Both the position numbers and the translations under genes were made by a program. Shown piece by piece: positions 39,662 through 48,340 of a DNA stretch of 64,000 nt. Position 1 is the stretch's first letter; every line of letters begins with the position of its first letter. The notes under the pieces are model-generated. The model did no database searches, was not told the origin of the DNA, and worked only from the letters and a program-made list of their open reading frames with translations. Source of the stretch: Luteolibacter yonseiensis (GTDB lineage: Bacteria; Verrucomicrobiota; Verrucomicrobiia; Verrucomicrobiales; Akkermansiaceae); NCBI RefSeq assembly GCF_016595465.1, contig NZ_JAENIK010000011.1, positions 496,001 through 560,000 on the forward strand, in the 5' to 3' direction.

Positions 39662-40705
39662 CTACTTCTTCTTTTTCGTTTCGAGACCTTCTTTGACCTT
39701 GGTCTCGATGTCCGCGTAGATGACGGGATCGCTTTTGAGGAGTTCCTTGGCGGCGTCCCTGCCTTGGGCGAGCTGGGTGCCGTTGTAGCTGAACCATGAG
39801 CCGCGTTTCTGGACGATTTCCATTTCCAGCGCGAGATCCAGCAATGAGCCGGTCGAGGAAATGCCCTCGTTATACATGATGTCGAACTCGGCCTCGGTGA
39901 AGGGGGCCGCGACCTTGTTCTTCACCACCTTGATTTTCGTGCGGTTGCCGCTCACCGTGCCGTCAGTAGCCTTGATCGCGCCTATGCGGCGGATGTCCAC
40001 GCGGACGGACGAGAAGAACTTGAGCGCGCGGCCACCGGGGGTGGTTTCCGGATTGCCGAACATGACGCCGATCTTTTCACGGATCTGGTTGGTGAAGATG
40101 CAGCAGGTCTGGGCCTTGGAAATGAGGGCGGTGAGCTTCCGCATGGCAGCGCTCATCAGGCGTGCCTGCGCGCCGACGGTGGAGTCGCCGATTTCGCCGT
40201 CCAGTTCCTGCTTGGTCACCAGCGCGGCGACGGAGTCCAGCACGATCACTGCAATGGCGTTCGAGCGGACGAGAGCCTCGCAGATCTGCAGGGCTTCCTC
40301 GCCGGAGGAGGGTTGGGAAACGAGGAGGTCGTCCATGTTCACGCCCAGCTTGCGGGCATATTGGGGATCGAGCGCGTGTTCCACGTCGATGAATGCAGCC
40401 AGGCCGCCACGTTTTTGAGCTTGGGCGATGACCGTGAGTGTCAGCGTGGTTTTACCAGAAGACTCCGGGCCGAACACCTCCACGATCCGGCCGCAGGGAA
40501 ATCCACCAACGCCCAAGGCACGGTCGATGAGAAGGTTTCCTGTCGGGATGACATCCACATCCACGCAGCGGTCGTCGCCGAGGCGCATGATGGCGGATTC
40601 ACCGAACTCCTTCTGGATGTTGGAGATGGCGAGATCCAGGTTGCGTTTGCGGACCTCGTTCAGCTTTTCTTGGGCGGATTCTTCGGAAGTTTGTTTTGCG
40701 GCCAT
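39662..40705 (-). CDS. recA: Recombinase RecA
   Basis: From the ATG at 40705 ([10 protein letters not shown]) the protein has 347 residues. Walker A is GPESSGKTT (residues 79-87), Walker B is [12 protein letters not shown], followed by the L1/L2 DNA loops and the [25 protein letters not shown] signature region. RecA promotes strand exchange and SOS induction. A perfect LexA-type box lies 61 bp upstream. The C-terminus is short and basic (KKKK). Confidence 0.98.
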   Translation of the reverse strand: MAAKQTSEESAQEKLNEVRKRNLDLAISNIQKEFGESAIMRLGDDRCVDVDVIPTGNLLIDRALGVGGFPCGRIVEVFGPESSGKTTLTLTVIAQAQKRGGLAAFIDVEHALDPQYARKLGVNMDDLLVSQPSSGEEALQICEALVRSNAIAVIVLDSVAALVTKQELDGEIGDSTVGAQARLMSAAMRKLTALISKAQTCCIFTNQIREKIGVMFGNPETTPGGRALKFFSSVRVDIRRIGAIKATDGTVSGNRTKIKVVKNKVAAPFTEAEFDIMYNEGISSTGSLLDLALEMEIVQKRGSWFSYNGTQLAQGRDAAKELLKSDPVIYADIETKVKEGLETKKKK

Positions 40706-40765
40706 GGGATCGTGTTGTGTTGCTAGAGAGATGCTACTCGAACAACCAAATGGCAACTAAAAAGA

Positions 40766-40779
40766 TGTTCGCCCGAACA
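40766..40779 (-). promoter_or_regulatory. LexA (SOS) box upstream of recA
   Basis: TGTTC-GCCC-GAACA is a perfect 5-4-5 palindrome, which is the LexA-binding motif reported for Verrucomicrobia (TGTTC-N4-GAACA). Its near edge is 61 bp before the recA start, and it lies downstream of the M42 peptidase gene, so it should control recA. Confidence 0.8.
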
Positions 40780-40810
40780 AAAAAGTGAGTTTTGATGAAT
40801 TCGTGCGCCT

Positions 40811-41890
40811 TCAGAGATATTTCACGAGTCCCTCGACGGTTTCAGTGTCGAGTTTTCTCACGAGCGCGATCGTGAGCGTGATCATGTGAAGGTAGTCGTT
40901 CACATCGATGATCGCATTGTGCGAATGGATGTAACGTGCGGGAACTCCCAGGACGACGCTTGGAACTCCTTCATTGGAAAGGTGGAACGACCCGGCATCC
41001 GTGCCTCCACTGCGACGGACTGTCACTTGGTGGGGGATTCCTTCGGCCCGTGCGGTCTCGATGGCGAGCCGCGCCAGCCGGGGATTGGTGATGGCCGACG
41101 GGTCGTACAAGCGGATCTGGACACCCCCTCCGAGGCGGCCCTGGCAGTCGGAACGGGAGAATCCCGGGGTGTCGTCCGCCGGCGGGCCTTCGAGAACGAT
41201 CGCGATGTCCGGTTTTGCGAAATTCGCGGCGGTTTTGGCACCGCGCAAGCCTACTTCCTCCTGCACCGTGCCGCAGAGGATCAGGCGGTTGGGATGTGAC
41301 GAGCCCGCCAGGATTTGACCCGCCTGGATGGTGCCCGCCATGCCGACGCGGTTGTCGAAAGCCTTGGCCATGAACAGATCCTCCTTCCCGAGCGGAGTGA
41401 AGGCGGACACCGGAGCGATGGGATCTCCCAAGGAAATACCGAAATGTTCCACCGCATCCCGCCGCGACTCCGCGCCGATGTCGATGAACATCTGGTCGAT
41501 GGACATCACCTGTTTCCTTTGCGCTTCCGGAAGGAAATGGGGAGGCCGTGAGGACACCACGCCCATCACTTTTTCTCCGGTGCGGGTCAGGATCTCCACC
41601 CGTTGGGAAAGGAGATTGTGCTCCCACCAACCTCCGATCGCCAGAAACTGGATGAATCCGTCCGAGGTGATGTTTTGCACCAGGAAGCCGACCTCGTCCA
41701 TGTGTCCGGTCACGAGGATCCGTGGTCCTTCGTCGCCGATCTCACAGAAAACCGAGCCGTTCCGGTCCGCGGCCAGTTCTCCGCATTCTTCCAGTTCATC
41801 CACGAAAATCGCCCTCACCTCGTCCTCATGGCCTGAAACCGAGTGTGCCTCCGTCAACTCCTGCAACAATGAAACCGCCTTCGTTCGCAT
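40811..41890 (-). CDS. M42-family metallopeptidase (glutamyl/tetrahedral aminopeptidase)
   Basis: From the ATG at 41890 (MRTKAVSLLQELT) the protein is 359 residues, the usual M42 size. Metal-binding elements are visible: VTGHMDEVGF, AFDNRVG, TVQEEVGLRGA (catalytic Glu pair), SGGTDAG and RYIHSHNAI. M42 enzymes form tetrahedral dodecamers that trim peptides from the N-terminus in the cytosol. The gene lies upstream of recA but its stop is beyond the LexA box. Confidence 0.9.
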   Translation of the reverse strand: MRTKAVSLLQELTEAHSVSGHEDEVRAIFVDELEECGELAADRNGSVFCEIGDEGPRILVTGHMDEVGFLVQNITSDGFIQFLAIGGWWEHNLLSQRVEILTRTGEKVMGVVSSRPPHFLPEAQRKQVMSIDQMFIDIGAESRRDAVEHFGISLGDPIAPVSAFTPLGKEDLFMAKAFDNRVGMAGTIQAGQILAGSSHPNRLILCGTVQEEVGLRGAKTAANFAKPDIAIVLEGPPADDTPGFSRSDCQGRLGGGVQIRLYDPSAITNPRLARLAIETARAEGIPHQVTVRRSGGTDAGSFHLSNEGVPSVVLGVPARYIHSHNAIIDVNDYLHMITLTIALVRKLDTETVEGLVKYL

Positions 41891-41987
41891 GAGGGGAATC
41901 CTGCAAGACCCGTCCGCCGCTTCCAAGGATCATTGTTAAAAAATCGCCACCATTCCATGCTTGGAAGAGGTCCGGGGGGGAGGGAAC

Positions 41988-42941
41988 TCACGGATTCAGG
42001 GTCTGATGGATCGCACCCAGCAGGGACTTCTCTCCAGCGGCATCGCCGTCGAGCGACCAAATCATCACTCCGGCCAGTTTTTCCTCCAGGACGTATCCAC
42101 ATTTTTTCCGGATCGTCGGCAGGCCGTTGTAGTAAATGGTGCTTCCGGTTTCATCTTTCTCTTCGGCACCGGGATGTTCCTTAGTGATGAGGGAATAGGG
42201 GTAGTCGCGTTTTTTGAACGCCTCGCCGAACCCATAACCATAGAATGGCACGCCCAGGACGGCCTTGTTTTTCGCCAGCCCACGCTTGAGCCAATACCTC
42301 GTGTTTTCGACGGCGAATTCATAGGAAGAATGCGGACCCGGAGCGTTGGGTTGCCAATAGCCGGAGCCGTCGTAGGCCATGATGTTCACGAAATCAAACA
42401 AAGCGAAAACGCTGTCCGGGACCTTGTCGCCACCGTAGCCCTTCGAGAGGGCGGAGGTCAGCAGCTTGCCCTCCGCCTTCAGTTTTGGCGCGAGCGCGGC
42501 GATGAACGCGCCGTAATTCCCATCGATGGACGGACCTTCCAAATCCACATCCAGTCCGTCGAAGTCGTGTTTCTTCACATACGCCGCCAACGTTCCTGCG
42601 AAATTTCCGCGCTTCTCTTCCGATAGCAATGAAGCATACCGCGCCTTCAGGACCTTGTCTCCCGAAGCTGATCCGCCGCCGATGGAGACCAGCACCTTCA
42701 CCCCCTTGGCCCGCGCCTTCTTGATGAGCGTCCGGCTGGATTCATTGAACGACATCGTCCCGTCATCGTCCTCCGGATTTTCAAACGCGACGTTGAGGTG
42801 GGTCACTTTTTCATAAGGGATGGTCTCGGAGAATTTCTCCACATCGATCCAGTTCGGCACATAGGCGACGACGAGAGGGCGGGCTTGCAGCGCCGTGGAA
42901 ATCAGGCAGAGGGCGAGCGCCACGCATGGGAATTTTTTCAT
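41988..42941 (-). CDS. Secreted glycoside hydrolase family 18
   Basis: The 317-residue protein has a signal peptide (ends near LQARP). The GH18 barrel is shown by KVLVSIGGG (first conserved strand) and the active-site motif FDGLDVDLEG, in which E135 is the catalytic acid. Later strands include FVNIMAYDG and GVMIWSLDGD. It would cleave chitin or related N-acetylglucosamine polymers outside the cell. No chitin-binding domain is attached. Confidence 0.93.
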   Translation of the reverse strand: MKKFPCVALALCLISTALQARPLVVAYVPNWIDVEKFSETIPYEKVTHLNVAFENPEDDDGTMSFNESSRTLIKKARAKGVKVLVSIGGGSASGDKVLKARYASLLSEEKRGNFAGTLAAYVKKHDFDGLDVDLEGPSIDGNYGAFIAALAPKLKAEGKLLTSALSKGYGGDKVPDSVFALFDFVNIMAYDGSGYWQPNAPGPHSSYEFAVENTRYWLKRGLAKNKAVLGVPFYGYGFGEAFKKRDYPYSLITKEHPGAEEKDETGSTIYYNGLPTIRKKCGYVLEEKLAGVMIWSLDGDAAGEKSLLGAIHQTLNP

Positions 42942-42996
42942 CCCGACTCCAACGGTCCGCGGGGAGGTATTGTTACAATGGAAAATATCGCTTTAC

Positions 42997-43016
42997 ATGT
43001 AACCAAATGGTTGCAT
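42997..43016. promoter_or_regulatory. Inverted repeat operator before the ArsR/SRPBCC genes
   Basis: ATGTAACCA-AA-TGGTTGCAT is a 20-bp near-perfect palindrome (one mismatch per arm), typical of the autoregulatory operator of ArsR-type repressors paired with SRPBCC proteins. It ends 12 bp before the chosen ArsR start. Confidence 0.55.
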
Positions 43017-43028
43017 ATGTTCCCGCAC

Positions 43029-43352
43029 ATGGACGACGTCTTCAAAGCCCTTGCCGACAAAAGCCGGCGGTTGCTGCTGGACCAACTCCACGCCCGCAAC
43101 GGCCAGACCCTCGGAGAATTGTGCGACGGACTGGCCATGACCCGGCAGGCGGTGATGAAACACCTCGGCATCCTGGAAGCCGCGAACCTCATCGCCACCG
43201 TGAAGCGCGGGCGGGAAAAATTCCACTACCTGAATCCGGTGCCGATCCATGAGATCGGGGTCCGCTGGATCGGAAAATTTGAAACGCAACGCCTCGACAC
43301 CCTCGCGGAACTCAAACGCAAGCTCGAATCCAACCCAGAAACACCCCAATGA
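43029..43352 (+). CDS. ArsR-family transcriptional regulator
   Basis: I chose the ATG at 43029 (MDDVFKALADKSRR), which puts the palindrome upstream; in-frame ATGs at 42978 and 43017 are possible but would place the operator inside or flush with the coding region. The 107-residue protein has a winged-helix domain (LGELCDGLAMTRQAVMKHLGILEAANLI), without the metal-binding Cys of ArsR/SmtB sensors. It overlaps the next gene by four bases and probably represses the pair. Confidence 0.85.
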   Translation: MDDVFKALADKSRRLLLDQLHARNGQTLGELCDGLAMTRQAVMKHLGILEAANLIATVKRGREKFHYLNPVPIHEIGVRWIGKFETQRLDTLAELKRKLESNPETPQ

Positions 43353-43798
43353 ACAACGCACCCAAACTCGTTTACGTCACTCATATCCGGACGACTCCCG
43401 CCAAGTTGTGGGAGGCGCTGACCGATCCCGATTTCATCCAGCAATATTTTTTCGGCTGCCGCAACACCTCCACCTGGCAGGTGGGCGATGTCATCGAGAG
43501 CCGCGATCCCGATGGAGAACTCTCATGGCATGGGAAAATCCTCAAAAGCATCCCTGGGCAGGAAGTGGTTTTCACCTTCGACCACCTCACGGATGAGCCG
43601 CCCTCGACCGTGCGCTATGAAATCGAGCCACAGGGCGAGGTGGTCAAGCTCACCATCACCCATGAGGATTTCCAAGAGGTGAGCGCGATCCGTGACCGCG
43701 TGAAGAACGGTTGGCCGGGCATCATCGAGGGAATCAAATCGCTGCTTGAAAAAGGTTTTGTCGAGGTCGCTCCATCGTCCTGCAAGGAGCCGGCGTGA
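43349..43798 (+). CDS. SRPBCC/AHSA1-domain protein
   Basis: The 149-residue START-like protein begins with a first strand YVTHIRTTPAKLWEALTDPDF and has PATR-unrelated core strands such as IESRDPDGELSWHGKIL and VKLTITHEDF. Such proteins bind hydrophobic ligands and are usually encoded with an ArsR repressor, as here (ATGA overlap). The ligand is unknown. Confidence 0.88.
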   Translation: MNNAPKLVYVTHIRTTPAKLWEALTDPDFIQQYFFGCRNTSTWQVGDVIESRDPDGELSWHGKILKSIPGQEVVFTFDHLTDEPPSTVRYEIEPQGEVVKLTITHEDFQEVSAIRDRVKNGWPGIIEGIKSLLEKGFVEVAPSSCKEPA

Positions 43799-43927
43799 TT
43801 GGAGGACATCCGCATCGCCCGGAATTTTCAAAGCGCTCCCCAAGCAGGGGGGCGCTTGTTTTTTCGTTTGGCCTCCAGCCAAACCGTGCTTGTGGCTTCC
43901 CCACGGAGATGCTAGCCATCAGACATC

Positions 43928-44356
43928 ATGGAAGCCGTACCTCCACCCGTCACTCCTCCTCCTTACGAAAACCGCAACACCCCGGCTCCTAAAAAGGGCT
44001 TGGGGACGGGGGCGATGATCGGCATCGGCTGTGGGAGTGTCATCCTCCTCGGCATCATCGCGGTGGTGGTGGTGGCGGTGATGTTCGGCGGCAAGCTCAA
44101 GAAGTTTGGTGAGGAAGCGCAGAAAAACCCCACCCGCGCCACCGCGTCCCTAATGGTGGATGTGAGCGGAGGAAAAATCAAAATGGTTGCGGAGGATGAT
44201 GTGAGCAAACGTTATACGGTCCAAGGGCCGGACGGAAAGCTGACAACCGTCTATTGGGATGAAGCGAGGAAGGCGCCTGTCACCATCGAAGGTGATTTTT
44301 CCGCCATTCCCGCGAGCCCCGCGCTTCCGGAACCCGCCGAAGAGCCGGCAAAATGA
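43928..44356 (+). CDS. Single-pass membrane protein of unknown function
   Basis: The 142-residue protein has a Pro-rich N-terminus (VPPPVTPPPYENR), one membrane helix with small residues (GAMIGIGCGSVILLGIIAVVVVAV, about residues 28-52 with flanks), then a polar domain and an acidic Pro/Ala tail. No family recognised. It stands alone between the SRPBCC and TauE genes. Confidence 0.65.
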   Translation: MEAVPPPVTPPPYENRNTPAPKKGLGTGAMIGIGCGSVILLGIIAVVVVAVMFGGKLKKFGEEAQKNPTRATASLMVDVSGGKIKMVAEDDVSKRYTVQGPDGKLTTVYWDEARKAPVTIEGDFSAIPASPALPEPAEEPAK

Positions 44357-44439
44357 CCCGGCTGCGGAGATCTTGGAAGCACCTGTTTCAAATCCGCCGT
44401 TGTCAGGCACTGTCGGCCACCTAGTCTTCGTCCCCGACG

Positions 44440-45207
44440 ATGACGGTGACTGAAATCCTTTCCCTGCTTTTTGCGGCCGCCGCCGCCGGGGCGATCAATG
44501 CCGTTGCGGGAGGCGGCACGATCCTGACCTTTCCCACATTGCTCGCCATCGGCACACCGGCGGTGGTGGCGAACGCGACGAGCACGGTGGCCCTGGTTTT
44601 CGGGACAAGCGGATCGGTTTACGGCTTCAGGCGGCACATCCCGTCGATCCGTGAATGGCTGTGGCGTTTTATTCCGGTGAGCCTGCTGGGCGGGTTGATC
44701 GGGAGCTGGCTGCTCACCATCACGGGGAATGAAATCTTCAGCAGGCTGGTGCCGTTCCTCATCCTTTTCGCGACACTGCTGTTTCTGGCCCAGGGAATCG
44801 TCTCGCGCCTGATCCGGCGTTCGTCCGCCGGGCCACAGCGCGAGCCGCTGGTGTGGCCGGCGGTTTTATTCCAGTTCCTGGTCGCCATCTACGGTGGCTT
44901 TTTCGGTGCCGGCATCGGAATCCTCATGCTTGCCACACTGGGCTTCATCGGCCTCAGCGACATCCATCAGATGAACGCGCTGAAAAACATCCTCGGATCG
45001 CTGATCAATGTCGTGGCCGCGGTGATGTTCATCTGCCGCGGCATGGTGGACTGGCCCAAGGTCGGGATCATGACCCTCGGCGCGGTCGCCGGGTATTACC
45101 TCGGCTCCCACTATTCGCAAAAAATCCCGCAGGTGTGGGTCCGGCGCATCGTGCTCGCGATCGGATTCGGAATTTCGGCGATCACGTTCTACCGGCGGTT
45201 CGCCTGA
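44440..45207 (+). CDS. TauE/SafE-family sulfite/organosulfonate exporter
   Basis: This 255-residue polytopic protein opens with AAAAAGAINAVAGGGTILTFPTL and the second half repeats the pattern (IYGGFFGAGIGILMLATLGF), the internal duplication of TauE proteins. About eight membrane helices are predicted. Transport of sulfite or another anion is known for some members. It ends 1 bp before the converging MtfA gene. Confidence 0.92.
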   Translation: MTVTEILSLLFAAAAAGAINAVAGGGTILTFPTLLAIGTPAVVANATSTVALVFGTSGSVYGFRRHIPSIREWLWRFIPVSLLGGLIGSWLLTITGNEIFSRLVPFLILFATLLFLAQGIVSRLIRRSSAGPQREPLVWPAVLFQFLVAIYGGFFGAGIGILMLATLGFIGLSDIHQMNALKNILGSLINVVAAVMFICRGMVDWPKVGIMTLGAVAGYYLGSHYSQKIPQVWVRRIVLAIGFGISAITFYRRFA

Positions 45208-45208
45208 A

Positions 45209-46021
45209 TCAGGAGAGCCACTCCTGTGGATCGAGTCCGTAGAATCCCCGCAACTCGGCATAGAGTTCCGGATACCGGCGATGCAACTGCCTCGGTTTTT
45301 CAAAAAACGTCTCGGTGGCGACAGCGAAAAATTCCGCTGGTTTCGTCGCTCCGTAGGGATCGATGAGACTGGGTTTTCCTGATTCCACCAACTCGCGGAC
45401 CTCGGAGTAGTTCGTGCTGAAAACCCGCGCCCACGAACGGTATGCCTCGCGGCTCGGCAAGGCGGGTGCGCCATCCGTATCGCCGTCCTCGTGGTCCAGC
45501 TGATGGGCGAATTCATGGAAGGTCACATTCCGGGCATCCGAGATGTTTCTCGCGCCTTGCTCCACCGAGTCCCAGGCCAGCACCACCGTCCCGGTGCCCC
45601 AGGATTCCCCGAGGCGATGCACCGTCCCCTCCGTGACGACCCCCGTTTCGTCCCGTTGCTTCTGCACCGAGCTGAAGGTCGTCGGGTAAAGATAGATGTT
45701 TTTCAAATCCGGATAAGGTTCGCCCTCGCGGTTCAAGACCAACATGCAGGCTTGCGCGGCCACGGTCAGGATCATTTCCTCCGTCAGTTCCAGATCGTTG
45801 CAGCCCTCGAACCGTGTCGAGGAAATGAACCTGCCGATCCGCTCGTGCAGCCTGGATCTGACCTCCCCGGGCAGTCGCGAATACAAGGGCATGTTCGCCA
45901 CCAGCAGGCCTTCCCATTCCTCTTTGAACAATCCCACCTCCGGGGGTGTCTCCGTGAACAGCGATTTCAATTTCTCCCAAATCATCGGAGCCATGATGGC
46001 CGGGCGGGCGTCCGGTTCCAT
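45209..46021 (-). CDS. mtfA: MtfA-like zinc metallopeptidase
   Basis: From the ATG at 46021 (MEPDARPAIM) the protein has 270 residues. The HEFAHQLDHEDG segment (H169, E170, H173) is the M90/MtfA zinc motif, and NREGEPYPDLKNIYLYP and FAVATETFFEKP are also typical. In E. coli MtfA regulates glucose uptake through Mlc; here the role is unknown. A longer frame to 46078 starts in the loop of the hairpin at 46059 and was not used. Confidence 0.92.
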   Translation of the reverse strand: MEPDARPAIMAPMIWEKLKSLFTETPPEVGLFKEEWEGLLVANMPLYSRLPGEVRSRLHERIGRFISSTRFEGCNDLELTEEMILTVAAQACMLVLNREGEPYPDLKNIYLYPTTFSSVQKQRDETGVVTEGTVHRLGESWGTGTVVLAWDSVEQGARNISDARNVTFHEFAHQLDHEDGDTDGAPALPSREAYRSWARVFSTNYSEVRELVESGKPSLIDPYGATKPAEFFAVATETFFEKPRQLHRRYPELYAELRGFYGLDPQEWLS

Positions 46022-46058
46022 ATCAAATTCCTTCCGCCAGTCCGAATTGAGCGATCGA

Positions 46059-46091
46059 CCGCATTCTGCATCTTTCAAATGCAGAATGCGG
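46059..46091. repeat. Perfect 13-bp inverted repeat in the mtfA/flavoprotein divergent region
   Basis: CCGCATTCTGCAT (46059-46071) and ATGCAGAATGCGG (46079-46091) are perfectly complementary with a 7-nt loop. It lies 38 bp from the mtfA start and 75 bp from the start of the plus-strand gene. It could be an operator or a structured RNA. Confidence 0.6.
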
Positions 46092-46165
46092 TGGGAATGA
46101 TCCTGCGATGAGGCGCGAAGCCCGTCATTGCGTGAGGCACGCCGCTAGCTGGAAGACGGATCACT

Positions 46166-46699
46166 ATGGATTCCATCAATCAAAACCAGGAAGAACAGAA
46201 TCGGGCGGATCTCGGAGGACGCGAGGCAATCGACAAAATCCGCTCGTTGGTGGAGAAGGCCGGCACCTGTTTCTTCTGTACGAAAGTGGCCATGGGCGGC
46301 TCCGGAGCCAGACCCATGAGCGTGCAGAAGATCGATGAAGAGGGGACCCTGTGGTTCCTCAGCTCGGCAGACAGCCACAAGAACCATGAGCTGGTGCTGG
46401 CACCGGAGGTGACGCTTTACTTCCAAGGCTCCGCGCATTCGGATTTCCTCGTCCTGACGGGGGATGCCACTGTTTCCACCGACAAGGCCAAGATCGAGGA
46501 GCTGTGGGAGCCTGTCCTGAAAACCTGGTTTACGGAAGGCATCGATGATCCACGGATTTCCGTCATTAAGGTGGTTCCCACCGAGGGCTACTATTGGGAT
46601 ACCAAACATGGCAACGCCGTTGCCGGTATCAAGATGCTCATCGGGGCCGCGCTCGGAAAGACGATGGATGACTCCATCGAAGGCACATTGGAACCCTGA
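46166..46699 (+). CDS. Pyridoxamine 5'-phosphate oxidase-like flavin-binding protein (general stress protein 26 type)
   Basis: The 177-residue protein has a split-barrel fold: GTCFFCTKVAMGGSGARPM (first strands), LWFLSSADSHKNHEL (FMN-binding turn), VTLYFQGSAHSDFLVLTGDA and the C-terminal YYWDTKHGNAVAGIKML. This is the pattern of GSP26-like proteins, which bind FMN or F420-type cofactors and are not classical PdxH. Confidence 0.88.
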   Translation: MDSINQNQEEQNRADLGGREAIDKIRSLVEKAGTCFFCTKVAMGGSGARPMSVQKIDEEGTLWFLSSADSHKNHELVLAPEVTLYFQGSAHSDFLVLTGDATVSTDKAKIEELWEPVLKTWFTEGIDDPRISVIKVVPTEGYYWDTKHGNAVAGIKMLIGAALGKTMDDSIEGTLEP

Positions 46700-46977
46700 A
46701 ATTCAAGTTTTACTGATAATGCCGGCATCCGAACGGATGTATGCCTTGATAACTGTAAAATTCTGTAAACCAGTTGATTGTCCTCACGGTAGCCACCCCA
46801 CGGCCCGAACGACGGGAAAGTCTTTGTTATTAGGAGCGTTTCGCAAGACACTGATTTTGCGGGACTCCCGGATTGCGTGATGATTTCAGGGAATTCACTT
46901 ACTCAAGCGTTGCGCAAAGGGGTTTGTCTCAACAGAGTGTGGCTTTCAAATCTCACCGCACCGATCGCTGCCGCACG

Positions 46978-48222
46978 ATGCAAGTCCTTCCCATCAACCA
47001 TCCCCTCCGCCTCGAGGCGCTCGAAGACACCCAGCTTCTTGATTCGCTGCCAGAAGAGTCTTATGACCGTTTCACCCGCCTCGCGTGTCACATCTTGAAA
47101 GCGGAGGTTTCCCTCATCTCCCTGGTCGCCGAGACCCGCCAGTTCTTCAAAAGCCAATATGGCCTTGGCGAACCGTTGCGGACGACGAGGCAGAACGACA
47201 TTTCCTATTCCTTCTGCCGCTATGTGGTGGAGGGAGGGGCCCCCTTCATCGTGGAGGACGCCGTGTCCGATCCCCGCGTGTCGAAGAACCCGGCCGTCAC
47301 CGAGTTGGGAATCGCCGCCTACCTGGGCATCCCTATTTCCACTCCGGATGGCTGCATTCTCGGCTCCCTCTGCGCGGCAGGCACCTCGCCGAGAAGCTGG
47401 TCCGCCAACGATCTGAGAAATCTTTCGGACCTAGCAGCCGCCGTCTGCCGGGAGATCGAGCTTTCCGAGCAATCGCTGGTCATCCGGAACACGTTGAAGA
47501 ATCTGGAAGACCGGAGTCAGGTTCTGGAACGGGACCTGCGGACCACCGTCCACGATCTCAGAACCCCGGCCGGTGCCATCTCGAGTTGCCTTGAGCTCAT
47601 CTCTCTCAACGACGACGCCAGAAGCCAGGAGACCATGGAGCTTCTGGACATCTGCCAGGAGTCCACCGCGAGCTTGCTGGACATGCTGCAACAGCTTCTT
47701 GTCAACGGCCACCTCAAGGCAAGCCAGGGCCAGATGCTGGACATCCAGTCGGTTTCAGCCTCCCAACTCCTTCGCCGCGCCGCACGCGTGACCCGCACCA
47801 TGGCGAACGAGGCCAAGGTGAAGCTGGACCTCACGTGGCCTGACGAGCTGATCTATCTGATGGTGGATGAACGTCTCATCGAGCGTGTTTTCCTGAACCT
47901 GATCACCAATGCGATCAAATTCTCGCCTGCGGGTGGAAGTGTGAGGATCCGCATGCGGCGTGAAGGCACACCGGAGTCACCCTTGTGCAGGATCAGCGTG
48001 ATCGATCACGGACCGGGCGTTCCGGACTCGGAAAAGTTGCGGATCTTCGAGGAATTCGCGACCGGCTCGAACACCAGCAATCACGCCCAGGCGTCATTCG
48101 GCATCGGCCTGGGCTTTTGCAAGACGGTGGTCGACACGCATGGCGGGCAGATCGGAGTGGAGGACGCACCCGATGGTGGCAGCTCCTTCTATTGTGTCCT
48201 GCCCGCTTTGGCCAACGGGTGA
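46978..48222 (+). CDS. GAF-domain sensor histidine kinase
   Basis: From the ATG at 46978 (MQVLPINHPLRLEAL) the protein has 414 residues. The first 170 or so form a GAF domain (ICHPR-like middle replaced by RQNDISYSFCRYVVEGGAPFIVEDA). The H-box VHDLRTPAG gives H192. The catalytic domain has the N box NLITNAIKF (N311), G1 DHGPGV and GIGLGFCKTVV. No membrane segment, so it is a soluble sensor. No adjacent response regulator is present. Confidence 0.9.
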   Translation: MQVLPINHPLRLEALEDTQLLDSLPEESYDRFTRLACHILKAEVSLISLVAETRQFFKSQYGLGEPLRTTRQNDISYSFCRYVVEGGAPFIVEDAVSDPRVSKNPAVTELGIAAYLGIPISTPDGCILGSLCAAGTSPRSWSANDLRNLSDLAAAVCREIELSEQSLVIRNTLKNLEDRSQVLERDLRTTVHDLRTPAGAISSCLELISLNDDARSQETMELLDICQESTASLLDMLQQLLVNGHLKASQGQMLDIQSVSASQLLRRAARVTRTMANEAKVKLDLTWPDELIYLMVDERLIERVFLNLITNAIKFSPAGGSVRIRMRREGTPESPLCRISVIDHGPGVPDSEKLRIFEEFATGSNTSNHAQASFGIGLGFCKTVVDTHGGQIGVEDAPDGGSSFYCVLPALANG

Positions 48223-48340
48223 AGGGGACCGGTGACAGGATTCCGCAGGGACCGCCATTTTGGTAAATTTCGGACAGACCGGGCTGCCCGGGCACGTCTT
48301 TGAATGCGGACACGAGATAAAACCCGCTCGTGAAAGACCC

